A stretch of DNA of 64,000 nt from Nemophila menziesii (Eukaryota; Streptophyta; Magnoliopsida; Boraginales; Hydrophyllaceae): NCBI GenBank assembly GCA_029959085.1, contig JARWIR010000010.1:5911001-5975000 (forward strand), given 5' to 3'. Positions 21,685-31,985 of the stretch are shown piece after piece; the first letter of the stretch is position 1, and the number at the start of each line of letters is the position of its first letter. The position numbers and the translations under genes were made by a program. The notes beneath the pieces are model-generated. The model was not told the origin of the DNA and did not search any database. It worked only from the letters and a program-made list of their open reading frames with translations.

Positions 21685-23454
21685 TGGTGGGTCCTGGTGT
21701 GTTATAAATAAAGTGCGAAAATAAGGAAACCACTTAACCGCAAGTGTACGGTTGTCCAAGTAATATTCGATAAATCGAGTTCGTTCGCAGGGACGGATTA
21801 GGCACAACTCAGATATTAATCAAAAAGTAAGAATAATTGCTTAACAGAAAAATAAAGTAAAGATTTTTGTTTTGTTTTTATAAATTAAAAGATGCAAGAA
21901 AATAAATTACGGAAATAAAAGAAAGCAAATAAAAGCGAATTGAAACTTCAGATGAGAAGGAGTACTTGATCCTTGCAAGGGTTTCACCTAACCTATCGAA
22001 TTCATGTTTCCGTTTAAGGGCTAAACTGGTATTATTGTGCTAGTCGGGACTCTAATATCTCCTAGCCCCCGTCAGGGTGGACCTAAGAGCTATCCTACGG
22101 TATTACAAACCCCGTCAGGGTGAATATAAGCTACTTTTAGATGAATAATAATTTACCTCATTGGCTGCATGGTTAGTTAAGCCTGTCAAGGTCAATAACG
22201 GATACTATGCGTCTATTATCTAAGTTTGTAATTAAACCCCCCATCAAGGTGATCCATACGCCACTATATGGAATAGCCTAATTACTATGAGCTAAGTTTG
22301 ATTCATGACTTCAAAATTAGTAATTAAAACAAAATAATAGTCAACACAAAATACCTAGTCTAATTTAAATTATTAAATCCCAAATTCAGAAAACATAAAT
22401 TAATTAAAATTAAGTTCAACCCATATAGCGATTCTCAAGTACTAAAGAAATTAGTTCATGACGGAATGGAAAGCTAAAATTAAATAATTAAAAGACATAG
22501 TTTCGAATTATAGAAAGAAAATAAAGAACCTAAAGGTTAAGATGACTGATGATGGAAGAACACGACTCCTCCAACACTAGCTTCTCCATGCCTTCTTGCT
22601 CTGACTTGAAAACCTTAAGCCTCTTGTATACTTCTCTGAAGTGTGTGAAAGTAGGAGGTTAAGGGGTGTATTTATAGGTGTTAGAGGACCCTAGGTCTAA
22701 TTTGCTTGGAGTGGAAGACAAGTTAAGAACTCTTAAATTCGTAACCCTAAATTTTAGGAAAGGTAAGATTTTGCTGCCGATTTGATTTGGTCATATCTTT
22801 TTCAATACTTATCCGTTTGAGAAGTTCCAATATATGAAACTGCTTGTCTTGGAAAGAGCTTTCTATTGGTGAAGACCACTCGTCCAGATTCCTAGCCAAT
22901 CGGGAGTTATGAATTAATATTTAAAACGTGGCTGGAATTTCAGATTCATAAGGCAGCTTTATCTTTTCAATCTTTGCATATATCTTTCCTAAATCTTCTT
23001 ATTTCCATGTAAATCTTCTTTCCTTTACTCCTTTATCTTGACTTGGTCTCTAAGCAATTACCATATATCTTTTAAAGCTTCACATTAAATAAATAATTAA
23101 ACCGCATATGCTTAAAAAGAATAAATCAATAAATCAAGAAAACGAAATAGGAAAGTGTACTCTAAAAATAGAAACTCGAGTAAAAATCATTTCCTAACAC
23201 TCTAAAATACACTAATACTTTATTCTCACTTCTTCTCCTTGGATTGGTCTTTCATGGAATTCAAAAACCGATTGACTTTGCATTAAAAATAGTCAAATTT
23301 ACGCACAAAAGCTCAGATTCCGCAAATAGTTAATTTCCAAGGAGAGGAAGTGCAATATGATCAATTAAGCCTAAAAGTTTATCAAATAAGTCATTTATTC
23401 ACCTAAAAGGATATCTCCAAATGGCTAATAATTAGAACAAATAGGGAGACATCA
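21685..23454 (-). repeat. 5' LTR of element A, with promoter
   Basis: This is the partner of 1719-3487. The TATAAATA box on the minus strand (complement of 22669-22676) is the likely core promoter. It ends GGGAGACATCA, followed by the GTTCC duplication. Confidence 0.9.
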
Positions 23455-24065
23455 GTTCCTAAATCAGACTGGCCTTCTAATGATGATCGGTGGTTAAATC
23501 ATACCCTAATGGTTATCTAGTTAGGCAAGCCCGCCAGGATCACTACCGCATACTAGAAATTTATGTGGTGTTTCAATAATTAGAAACCCTTCCGGGTGAC
23601 TATCTAACTACTATTAATGTAATCCTATACATTGTACACCGCAAGGAAAACAAACAATAAAGCAAAACACATAAAACAAAGAATAAAACATGAATTCAAT
23701 TTAAATACAATGGTATACCAAATTAAAATAAATGTAAAACAAGTCTAGGGTTCATAACCATATTCTAAATCTCATGCTAAAGTAAATTAGTTCCTACAAG
23801 AGAAAGAAAAGAAAACAATTACAAATTTGAAGGCTTGTGAAGACATGATTTGGTGTTTAGTTCCTTCCGGACTTCTCTTCTCTTGATGTAGGCTTCTTCT
23901 TGGCCTAAGGATTGACCAAGGATGTGTTTTTACTGATTAAAGGGTGTATTTATAGGGTATAGGAAACCATGAAATGTTTTCTTGGAGTGGAAGACAAGTG
24001 TTGGACTTCTAGCCCAACTCAAATTTGTAACCCTAAAATATAGAAAAAGTAATAAATTGTTGTTG
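23455..24065 (-). repeat. Family-D LTR, right part
   Basis: This continues the LTR interrupted at 1718. It contains GTTAGGCAAGCCCGCCAGG and CCCTTCCGGGTGAC motifs, a TATAAATAC box on the minus strand near 23947, and a CTTGGAGTGGAAGACAAGTG block also found in the element A LTR. Similarity fades near 24065, so the 3' end is lost or changed. Confidence 0.55.
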
Positions 24066-24480
24066 TTTTGTTTTTGCAATAATTAGTTTTTGTAACTTTG
24101 GTTTTTGCAATAAATTGTTGTTGTTTTTTTTTTGTAATAATTAGTTTTAGAATTTGATTTAGAATTTTAGGGTTTTTTGTAGAGAAAATTTTGTGCTTTT
24201 TAAGGACTTTTAGAATTTTTAGAAATTAATAATTTAGAACTTTTAGAATTTCATAATTTAGTGTTTTCTTAAAGATTTTTTGAAAAAAAAACGTTTTAAA
24301 ATTAACCTTAAAAGATTTCTAGAAACAAAAATCCATTAAAAAATAAGCTTAAAAGAATTGTTTTTTAAAAAAACCATTAAACATTAAACTTTTTAAGAAA
24401 GTTTCCCTTTTAGGAAACTTTCCTTTTTTGGGAACTTTCCTTTTTTGAATTTTAAAAAAAAAAAGAAGTTTCCATTTTAG
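24066..24480. other. Low-complexity T-rich and A-rich stretch
   Basis: The stretch has runs of TTG and TTT, two TTTTGCAATAA-like repeats and short GGAAACTTTCC dyads near 24410-24440. I see no gene. It may be the degraded left part of the CACTA element. Confidence 0.4.
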
Positions 24481-24700
24481 AATAAAGTATCAGTTTTTGG
24501 ACTAACTTGTTATCTTTTGTTACACATCTCATCCAGATTGGATCCATCTAGGAATCTTAACCGCATATTATCCACATGTGCTTAGTCGTCCGATGATTAA
24601 AATATTTAACTAATATAACTTTATCAATTTAATATTAATTCAAATTTTTATTCAAACAGAAAAACGAAAAGGAAAACCCAGAGGCCCTTTTTCCCTTAAC

Positions 24701-26061
24701 ACTGCCTTAGATGCCTTAGCCAAACTAGTGCACCCTTTACCTGTAAACGACACGTGGAACCCGACTGGAGACTATGGGCACCACGTGGCACAAGTAATAG
24801 GGTCGACTGTTTGAGAAAATGTCCTATCTTGCTACAAAAGCTGGAAAGATGTGCCCGAATGGATGAAATAGACTATTCTGGCCCGATTATCAGAGTTTTG
24901 TGATATTGAATGGTGGAAAAAGAGAAATGATTGGGTAGAAATCGAAAAAACCCTAAGGAAAAGCCAATCTACTAGGTATAGGAGTTGGAATGGCGATCTA
25001 AAGCGGGATTACTATTATAAGAATAAAACACCCTGTGATGTTGTCCCGGAAATGTGAATAAGATGCCGGGAGATGTGGGATGACGTGGACTCCTAGGTAT
25101 AAAATTTAATTTTACTGTAACTATTATAAAATATGCGTATTTAATTTTTTGAAATTATATTGAAACAGGATCAAGCAAAGATTAACAAAGAAAACTGGAA
25201 GAAGCAATAAAACCGGGAGGTCATTTTTAAGGTAGAGTATTTATTTTTAAAAATAATATTAATCATTTTAATGAATTATTAATATAATTGGTTTAAAATG
25301 TTATTGAATAGGGGAAGATGAAAAAGAAGACGAAGGAGTCGTTGACTTATTTTGACGAGGCTACACAAGAGGAGAGGGAAAATCCTGATTTGGAGGGTTT
25401 TTTTGAGTACATGGGCTATGATTCGGATAAGAATGAGTGGAGCAACCCGAGCTACCAAAAGTGCAATGTGAGTATTTTTTTAACCTTTTACCTTTTTTTA
25501 ATTAGTTATTAATTACTTTTTGCATAAACTTTCCAGAAAAGAAAAGTTTCCTTTTTCGGATAGTTTTCCAAAAGAGGAAAGTTTTCTAAAAAAGGAAAGT
25601 TTTCTAAAAAGGAAAGTTTCCAAAAAAAAGTTTCATTTTCTTGAAACTTTCTAAAAAAGAAGCTTTTATTTTTTATTTACCTTTTGACTTTTTGTTTAAT
25701 TAATTAATAATTACCTTTTATTGTCATCTAACAAGAAATTTATCAAAAAAAGCTAAATAGGAAGGTATCTGAGACCTCCCTTACAAAAGTGTCGTTTGAA
25801 GATCAAATCGATGCCTTCAAAAAGACAGTTCAGGAAGGGATGGGCCCACCGAAGACGGCTTGGGTGGCAGGTATTGGAATGGTTTCTATGAAAGCCCGTA
25901 CTTCTGAGCCAAATCTTTTGGCTAGGGGGAATGAGGAGAGACTCAATGTGATGATGACAATTATGAATGAGTTTCACGCAACTCAAGGTCTCACCCTATC
26001 GATCCTACTCCGTCATCGGCTGCCTCTACAACTAGCATTACTCAAGGTCATTACTCTATGA
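24701..26061 (+). pseudogene. Plant transposase (Ptta/En/Spm type) pseudogene, four exons
   Basis: Exon-like pieces with GT/AG borders are 24701-25096, 25169-25231, 25312-25467 and 25736-26061. Exon 1 contains SWKDVPEWMK, EWWKKRNDW and KSQSTRYRSW, typical of the Ptta/En/Spm transposase family (PF03004). Exon 2 starts DQAKINKENW, exon 3 has LTYFDEATQEERENPDLEGF, and exon 4 has a helical region beginning around FEDQIDAFKKTVQEGMGPP. At least three stops interrupt exon 1 (for example the TAG after PEWMK) and others lie in exon 2. The family is an accessory or transposase protein of CACTA elements; this copy is dead. Confidence 0.7.
25529..25665. repeat. GGAAAGTTT / AAACTTTCC short-repeat cluster in an intron
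   Basis: About eight copies of GGAAAGTTTyC-like words in both orientations lie between the third and fourth exons of the transposase pseudogene. A similar cluster occurs at 24395-24475. Confidence 0.5.
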
Positions 26062-26520
26062 TGATTCTAGACACAGCTATGGAGGCGTTGAATAGCATGA
26101 GACCCCACAAGGACTTGACGCGATCCCCCCGAAAGAGCGAGATAAGAAGTGAGAGAAGATGAAAAGGATAGAGAGATGATTCCCCTCGGTTCGATGATCC
26201 TTAGATTGATTTGTGTTTATTTTGATTTTGATGTAATTTTGGTTATTTTTTACCTTTTTTACTATATTCTCGGGTTTGACTTTATTATTGGATGTTTGAA
26301 TTAAATTAAATTAAAATTTTCTTTTTATTAATATTTAATGTTTTTAATTATTTATTTATATATTTGTATAAATATTAAAATAAAAGTAAAATGGAAATAT
26401 AAATTATAAATAAAACAAATTGAAATACAAATGAAATTTAAATTTTAAATAAAAATAAAAAATAAAAATACAAATTAAAAACAAAATTGAAATTAGAAAT
26501 TCAGATTTAAAAAAAAAAGA

Positions 26521-26897
26521 TAGTGGCGAAAAATTCTTCGCAAAAGAGAATAAATAATTTGTCGCTAGTAATATAATCCACAAACGCGAACCACGTCATG
26601 TCGCCACAATAACGTGACAACAGGGAAGGAATTTCATAGCTAATGTAGTTGGGTGACGGATGTAATTAGTCGCTAAGAAAATGGTTTACCGACGAAATTA
26701 ATTGTCGCCAATCACGCTCAGTCATTAGCGGCAAAACCATTACGTTTCGTCGCAAGAAATATCTTTCTCGACAAATTTCTAGCGACTATTGTTTAGCGAC
26801 GAAAAGTCATCGCTAATGACCCAAATAGGTCTTTAACGATGAAACCTGTTGTCTCTAATGACGATGCGGGTCGTCGCTATTTCTTGCGAATGTAGTA
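26521..26897. repeat. CACTA subterminal repeat zone
   Basis: Many copies of TAGCGACGAAA-like words and their complements (TTGTCGCTA, TCGTCGCTA, TTTCGTCGC) lie in both orientations, ending at the putative terminus. Such arrays are transposase-binding regions in CACTA elements. Confidence 0.65.
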
Positions 26898-27230
26898 ATG
26901 TTAATACTCAAAGGTATTCTAAATAAAGACTTTGGCATTGTTCGTATTCCCAGAGATGTGCAATTAGTTACGTCTTGGATGAATTAGACCACGATCATTC
27001 TTTATCTATCAATTTCCAAAGGGTGAATCAGTTTTAAGGCCTAGAGCCAAATCAGTTTCCATTTTAAGTCCCACCCCTAACCAACCCCATAACTAATCCA
27101 ACTAAATAGGGATTGTACCAATATACCCCTAACCTTTTCCCCACAGTGAAAAACTAAAACCCCACCCCCAAACCCTATTAAGAACCGATTGAAATCCTCT
27201 CCACCATTCTCATCTGCTCTCTCTCTATCT
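26898..27230. other. Unassigned flank with C/A-rich sequence
   Basis: No gene is recognised. From about 27060 the composition becomes rich in C and A, resembling a plant promoter or 5' UTR, and ends in a CT tract (27217-27230). Confidence 0.3.
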
Positions 27231-27248
27231 CACACACACACACACACA
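27231..27248. repeat. (CA)9 microsatellite
   Basis: Nine CA units follow directly on a short CT tract. Confidence 0.9.
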
Positions 27249-27700
27249 TAGCGGCGAACCACTACTACCCACCAATATCACCACCACCTAACCACTCACC
27301 TTCATCACCATCACCGACCCACCACCCACCCCTCACCTTCCTCACCATCATCGAACACCCACCCCACCTAACCACCACCTACCCACTCACCTGCGTCACC
27401 ATCCCTGACCCCCCCACCCAAACCTCACCCAAACCTCACCTTCCTCACCATTAACACCACCACCGCACAGAAACCGATCCCCGCCCTCCCGTTACAAAAA
27501 CACCACCATCACCGCTGCTGCATACCATCGCCACCAACGAACCCTACCACACAGCGCCATCAAGCACTGTCCGTGGACAAGAAGGACGCCTCCATCGACG
27601 CCATCTCCACCAGCGCCGTTCATCACCAAGAACACGACAGAGCCATCTCGATCTCGCTCTCTGCTGCTCCGTTTCGTTGATCACTGCTGCTTCGATCTAA
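27249..27700 (+). other. CCA/CAC-rich low-complexity tract
   Basis: The tract is dense in CACC and CCACC words for about 400 bp and much richer in GC than its surroundings. No frame supports a recognisable protein. It may be a decayed 5' UTR/exon-1 region captured from a gene. Confidence 0.4.
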
Positions 27701-27727
27701 ATGCGTTTTTGTTTTTTATGGAGTTGA

Positions 27728-28396
27728 TGGGGCCAGACCCAAGAAGGTTTAGTCACGCTGGGGCAATCCCCCTATTTAGAACCGCCGCCGAGACATTTCA
27801 CCCACCCCTATTAACCCAGTCACCGCCGTTGCCGCTCCTCCGCTGCTTCACCATCGCCCCAACACTGCTTCACCAGTCGATCCAGTTGCTTGCTCGAGGT
27901 TTGGTGTTTTTTTTATGTTGTTATGCGAAAATTGGCCAGGCCCATATCCTTTGTATTTTTCTGTAGTTGGTCCACCCGCATATGGGCCGTGATTGTTAGG
28001 TTTGTTGATTGTTTTTATTTTTTCTGTAATATGTATTGGGTCCAGCCCCATGTAGATCGGTAATGGGGTTGTCCCCATTTCTTTATTTTTGTGCTTTTAG
28101 ATGTATTTGAGAATAGATTGTTGTGTGGTTAATTCTTTTGTTCATGTTGGGTACAACTCATTAAAGGGTGATTGGAAAATTGCAAAACTGTAAGACAAAT
28201 AAAGAATACGCAAAAACTAAGGCAAAAAAAACGTGTTGGGTACAACCCCAAAAAGAATTTGAAGGATATGGGTCTGGCCCCATATCTTTGGACTTAATAA
28301 AAAAGAATAAAAAACCATTGCAATACGTATTGTGTTTGTACCCATCACGTCATAGTGTAGCCCTATAATAGTTCGTCTTTATGGGTCTGTACCCAT
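27728..28396. repeat. Dispersed TGGG...CCCA short dyads (about ten)
   Basis: Short interrupted palindromes recur: TGGGGCCAGACCCA (27728), TGGGGCAATCCCCC (27759), TTGGCCAGGCCCATA (27932), TTGGGTCCAGCCCCA (28036), AATGGGGTTGTCCCCATT (28062), GTTGGGTACAACTCA (28146), GTTGGGTACAACCCCA (28235), ATATGGGTCTGGCCCCATAT (28266) and ATGGGTCTGTACCCAT (28381). The spacers between them are AT-rich and not similar. Confidence 0.7.
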
Positions 28397-28735
28397 AACG
28401 AAGAGGGGTAAAAAAAAATTACCAAACCAGCAAGTTAGAAATAGGACTTAAAAAAAAGTTTTAGTAACCAAAATTTTAATTGGAAAGTTGATAAAAATTG
28501 AAACTTAATTTGTATTTTCCTCATTTTCTAAATGATATATTCCATGTGTACATATTTATTTGTCCATACTATAGATAAACCATGTTTAAAAAGATATTGT
28601 TATTCTCTCTCTTTACAAAATTACGCATATTTGATATGCATAACTTTATATTGCGTTATTCTTTCTAATAATAAGTATCGATAATAATGGAAAATTTAAA
28701 TTTTTGTTAGGACACTGAATATTAATAAAATATTG
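28397..28735. other. AT-rich intergenic sequence
   Basis: No gene, RNA or repeat is recognised. Confidence 0.5.
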
Positions 28736-28739
28736 AATA

Positions 28740-29085
28740 TCTTTTAAAAGCTTAGAAAATATAGATAGACAAAATAGTATTTTAGTAAATTTACTTTAAT
28801 TTTATTTTCTTATTGAAATCAATAAAACCTCAATTATATTCACCATCCTTTTTAAAAGTTAGAAAATAAAGATAGACAAAAAAAGTATTTTGGAAAATTT
28901 ATTTTAATTTTATTTTATTAGGGTAATGAATAAAACCTCAATTATATTCACCCATTATTAAAAAATACCTTTTAAAAAGTTAAAATAAAGATAGACAAAA
29001 TAGTATTTCAGTAAATTTACTTTAATTTTATTTTCTTATTGAAATCAATGAAATCTCAATTATATTCACCTAATATTAAGAAAAA
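28740..29085. repeat. Three tandem copies of a 107-119 bp AT-rich repeat upstream of the defensin-like gene
   Basis: The GATAGAC landmark lies at 28764, 28871 and 28990. Each copy also has AGTATTTxxGxAAATTTA, TTTAATTTTATTTT and CTCAATTATATTCACC. The last copy ends about 120 bp before the TATA box at 29206. Confidence 0.8.
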
Positions 29086-29205
29086 TACATATGACAAATA
29101 ATCTTTTTTTATTTTTCCAAAAAACATTTATTGACATTTAAGAAAAATGTTACTATTTTTACTTAGTTACACCATATCGATTACCTATTACAGTTAAATT
29201 TTTTT

Positions 29206-29212
29206 ATATAAA
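29206..29212 (+). promoter_or_regulatory. TATA box of the defensin-like gene
   Basis: TATATAA lies 77 bp upstream of the ATG at 29289, a normal plant spacing for a start site about 30 bp downstream and a short 5' UTR. Confidence 0.55.
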
Positions 29213-29288
29213 CCCGTGTTCATTTTTGAAACAACACATTTTCAATTTATCATAACATAGTATTAAGCTCGCATTTTATTTTTCCGTA

Positions 29289-30506
29289 ATGAATTATTCT
29301 TCCAAACACTTTTTTCTTGTGATACTTCTCACAATTTTTGCATTTGGTACGGTTCAAACTTCTTTGCCTCCTGATTTTTTTTCAACATCATTTTCTCTAT
29401 GTATATTTTTTAAAATCTATATGTGCATCCAAAATAAATATTTTAAATATGTATTTTTTTGAATAGATATTAAATTAGTTAACCATTGGAGTTAGCTCAA
29501 CTTGGTCAGAGCTTTAGTTATCCTTAACAACACATGTTCAAACCGTGTCAATGACACCAAATCCAAAGTAGTTTTCCAAATTATTAAAAAATAATCAAAT
29601 TAGTTCCACAAACTCAAAATATTCTATAATTTAATATCTATTAGTCATTTAAGATATAATTTTTTTTAATTATTGCAAACATTAATAGATGACACTAGAT
29701 TTCAATTTTATATTATATTCTATATTCAGAGGTACAAGAAAACAATGTTATAGAAATTGATTTTTTTTCATTGTTCATCAATCCAAGTCGTTTAAAGAAA
29801 AATCAGTAAAGTGAACATTATTATGAGTTTTTTTTGTTATTTTTTAAATTATTATATTCCAAAAGATCTTTAGCGGTAAATTAAAGATGTGGTGTTCTAA
29901 TTTTTATTCGTTTTCACGATATTAAACTTATTAATTTGTCTTTACATTTTTTATGTATTTGTTCACTATTGATATAGGATATGACTAAATATTAAAGATC
30001 TATTCATATAATTGAAAAATTAACAAAACTTATATTTTAGTTAGATAGAAATATATGTTAAAAATAATACATCTACTCCATTAGGGTACAATTATTACTT
30101 TATGAAATATATAGATATTTGACCGTCAAATAAGAACCAATGCTTCAATTAATTATATAGGTAACATTTTTTCATTAATAAGGACACATTTATCATTTAA
30201 TTCTTATACCATACCACTTTTTATATATTTGTTTAATTCCTTTCTTTATTTTATTGTTTTTTCTTAAATATTTCTATTTAAAAATATCTTCATACCTATC
30301 ATTTATGTCTTGACTTTGTTTTATATATTACAGGCATGTCCGATAACGAATATTGCCTTGACGGTCAGATGTCTTTCCATCTCGAGTCATGCACAGATGC
30401 ACAATGTCAGCAGTATTGCTTGAGCAAAGGAAAGAGCAGGGGCGAATGTGTTAGAAATAGTTTTTGTTGTTGCTACGTTAATTTATCTTCTTCTGTTCAT
30501 GATTAG
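29289..30506 (+). CDS. Secreted cysteine-rich defensin-like peptide, two exons
   Basis: Exon 1 starts at 29289 and codes for a signal peptide (basic start, hydrophobic FFLVILLTIFAF). Exon 2 is 30334-30506 after a TTTTATATATTACAG acceptor. Two donors, GT at 29347 and GT at 29401, both leave phase 1 and join in frame, so the exact exon-1 end is open. Exon 2 codes for 56 residues from its first Met, ending in TAG, with cysteine spacing C-X11-C-X4-C-X3-C-X9-C-X5-C-C-C. C-X3-C plus C-X-C is the signature of the cysteine-stabilised alpha-beta fold of plant defensins and defensin-like (LCR/DEFL) peptides, and a single phase-1 intron after the signal peptide is their usual gene form. The family includes antimicrobial and reproductive signalling peptides; the role here cannot be told. 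No stop or frameshift is seen. The intron is about 0.93-0.99 kb and holds a SINE-like piece. Confidence 0.7.
29482..29560 (+). repeat. tRNA-derived SINE-like head in the intron of the defensin-like gene
   Basis: TTAGCTCAACTTGG (29492-29505) resembles a pol III A box, and TGTTCAAACCG (29535-29545) a B box, 30 bases apart as in a tRNA. The clover-leaf is not intact enough for a functional tRNA. A SINE tail is not clear. Confidence 0.45.
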
Positions 30507-31985
30507 TTGTGATGAGAGCAATGATCTTTATATCAAAGTGTTATGCAACATTTATTTGAAGTTCTTAAGTTATTGAAATTCATGCCTCAAATGGTATAAC
30601 AACAAGGCTAATAAAAATGATAAAAAGAAAATATTAAAAATTATCAAATAATATTATCCACACTACAAAGTCATATATTCAAATTTTCTAGGAAAATTAA
30701 TTTAATATTATTTTGCATGATAAATTTCTATTAATTATAAATTAATTTTATTTATTCTTTAAATATATGAATATTGCTTTTTTTACTTTTAAAAATATAA
30801 ATAATTTATTTCTACTTGTATCATAAACAAATTTAACATATGCCAATATTAAAAAAAATTACATGATTCTTGTTAATATTAACAAATCAATAGAAATATA
30901 TCTTTTAGAACTAAAGTCTTTGACAATGAGATAATTTTCTATTTTTCAAAATTGCATAAGTTACTCTTTAACTAATTAATAAATTTCGATAATAAAAAAA
31001 AATAACGGGGTATTTTGAATTTTCTCGGTTGCATGTCAATTATATTTATTATAACAAATCATTATGACTTACTTTTTAAATAGGAAAATATTTTATTTAT
31101 TTATTTTCTTCTTCCTAAATTTCATATCTAACCAACCCAACTTGATCTTCTTTCTCAATGAAATAGAATCTTCACCAATGGGAAATAAAAAGAGATTTCG
31201 TATAATGAAACAAAAAAACGTTGAATTTTTTTTAATACGCATCATGGCTCTCCATGCAGATTTTGCCAAATTTACAGTTGAGTTACATTAAATATAAATC
31301 AATATAATAAGAGATAATAACAAACAATTTTTTTATTTTATTTTTTAGTACCTTTATTGCTTTCAAAAAGCGGATATGCTTTACAGAATTTGTCGGTCAT
31401 GAATTATTGAGGGATAATATCACGCGCTTTTTTCATTAAAGCTCCCAGGTTTTCTGATCTTTTTGGCTTTTCTCGGAATTCGGTTATTAATCATTGAACT
31501 ATTCATCAATAATTACTGTCTTTTTGATCCCGAAACAATCATATAATTTTGTGCAAATCTTCTTTTATTTTCAAAATCTCTCGCTCAAGTTGTTGGTGTT
31601 TTTCTGCTCATTCATCTTCATTTCTTGACTATTTTTATTTATTTTTTGGCGTTGGATAACTACTGTTGTGCATTTTATCATGGAGCCAAGAAAGAAAATT
31701 ATTGTTAAACAAATTAAGGAAAGTGTGGACAGTAATGCAAAATATGTCTTGGCTACACTTGTAATCAAGGTTTAGCAACAACTTTTCTAATGAGGAGAGT
31801 GTCTCGAGAAATAGAAGTGAAAGTGTGAAGTTTAGCAAACTTGATAAAGTGGAAGAATTTTTTCAGTCTATTGATATAACAAAGGTGTTGCATACAAATT
31901 CTTAGAAAGGAATTGGAGTTTAAAATTTGTTATGATCTAACAAATCTTAATAGACTCTGGGAACTATATAGTTGGGGACCCTATT
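30507..31985. other. AT-rich intergenic sequence
   Basis: This follows the peptide gene. Only short chance frames occur, and I see no supported gene, RNA or repeat. The last few hundred bases may belong to the 5' part of the LINE that follows. Confidence 0.4.

Larger units (their letters stand above)
1719..23454 (-). mobile_element. Element A: Athila-lineage LTR retrotransposon, internally deleted, hosting element B
   Basis: The element has two LTRs of 1769 and 1770 bp (TGGTGGGTCC...GAGACATCA), a GTTCC duplication, a tRNA-Asp-like primer-binding site next to the right LTR, and an Athila-type gag and protease read leftwards. Without element B and its duplication it is about 9.2 kb. RT, RNase H and the integrase core are absent, so it could only move with help from a full element. 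A by-eye count gives roughly 67 differences between the LTRs (about 3.8%), more than for the nested element B, which agrees with A being the older insertion. Confidence 0.9.
24480..26897 (+). mobile_element. Decayed CACTA (En/Spm) transposon, left end not found
   Basis: A plant En/Spm-type transposase pseudogene on the plus strand is followed by a 370-bp subterminal repeat zone. That zone ends in TTTCTTGCGAATGTAGTA, which resembles the complement of a CACTA terminus (last G changed to A). The left terminus could not be located; the family-D LTR remnant adjoins on that side. Confidence 0.65.

Noticed and set aside
27709..27966. Plus-strand ORF of 85 codons
   Set aside because: It crosses the CCA-rich tract and the dyad field, has no recognisable domain and no convincing promoter or partner exon.
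29482..29560. A functional tRNA gene
   Set aside because: A- and B-box motifs are present, but acceptor and anticodon stems do not pair properly; a SINE head fits better.
31064..31291. Plus-strand 75-codon ORF
   Set aside because: AT-rich, no domain, no relation to the neighbours; best explained by chance.
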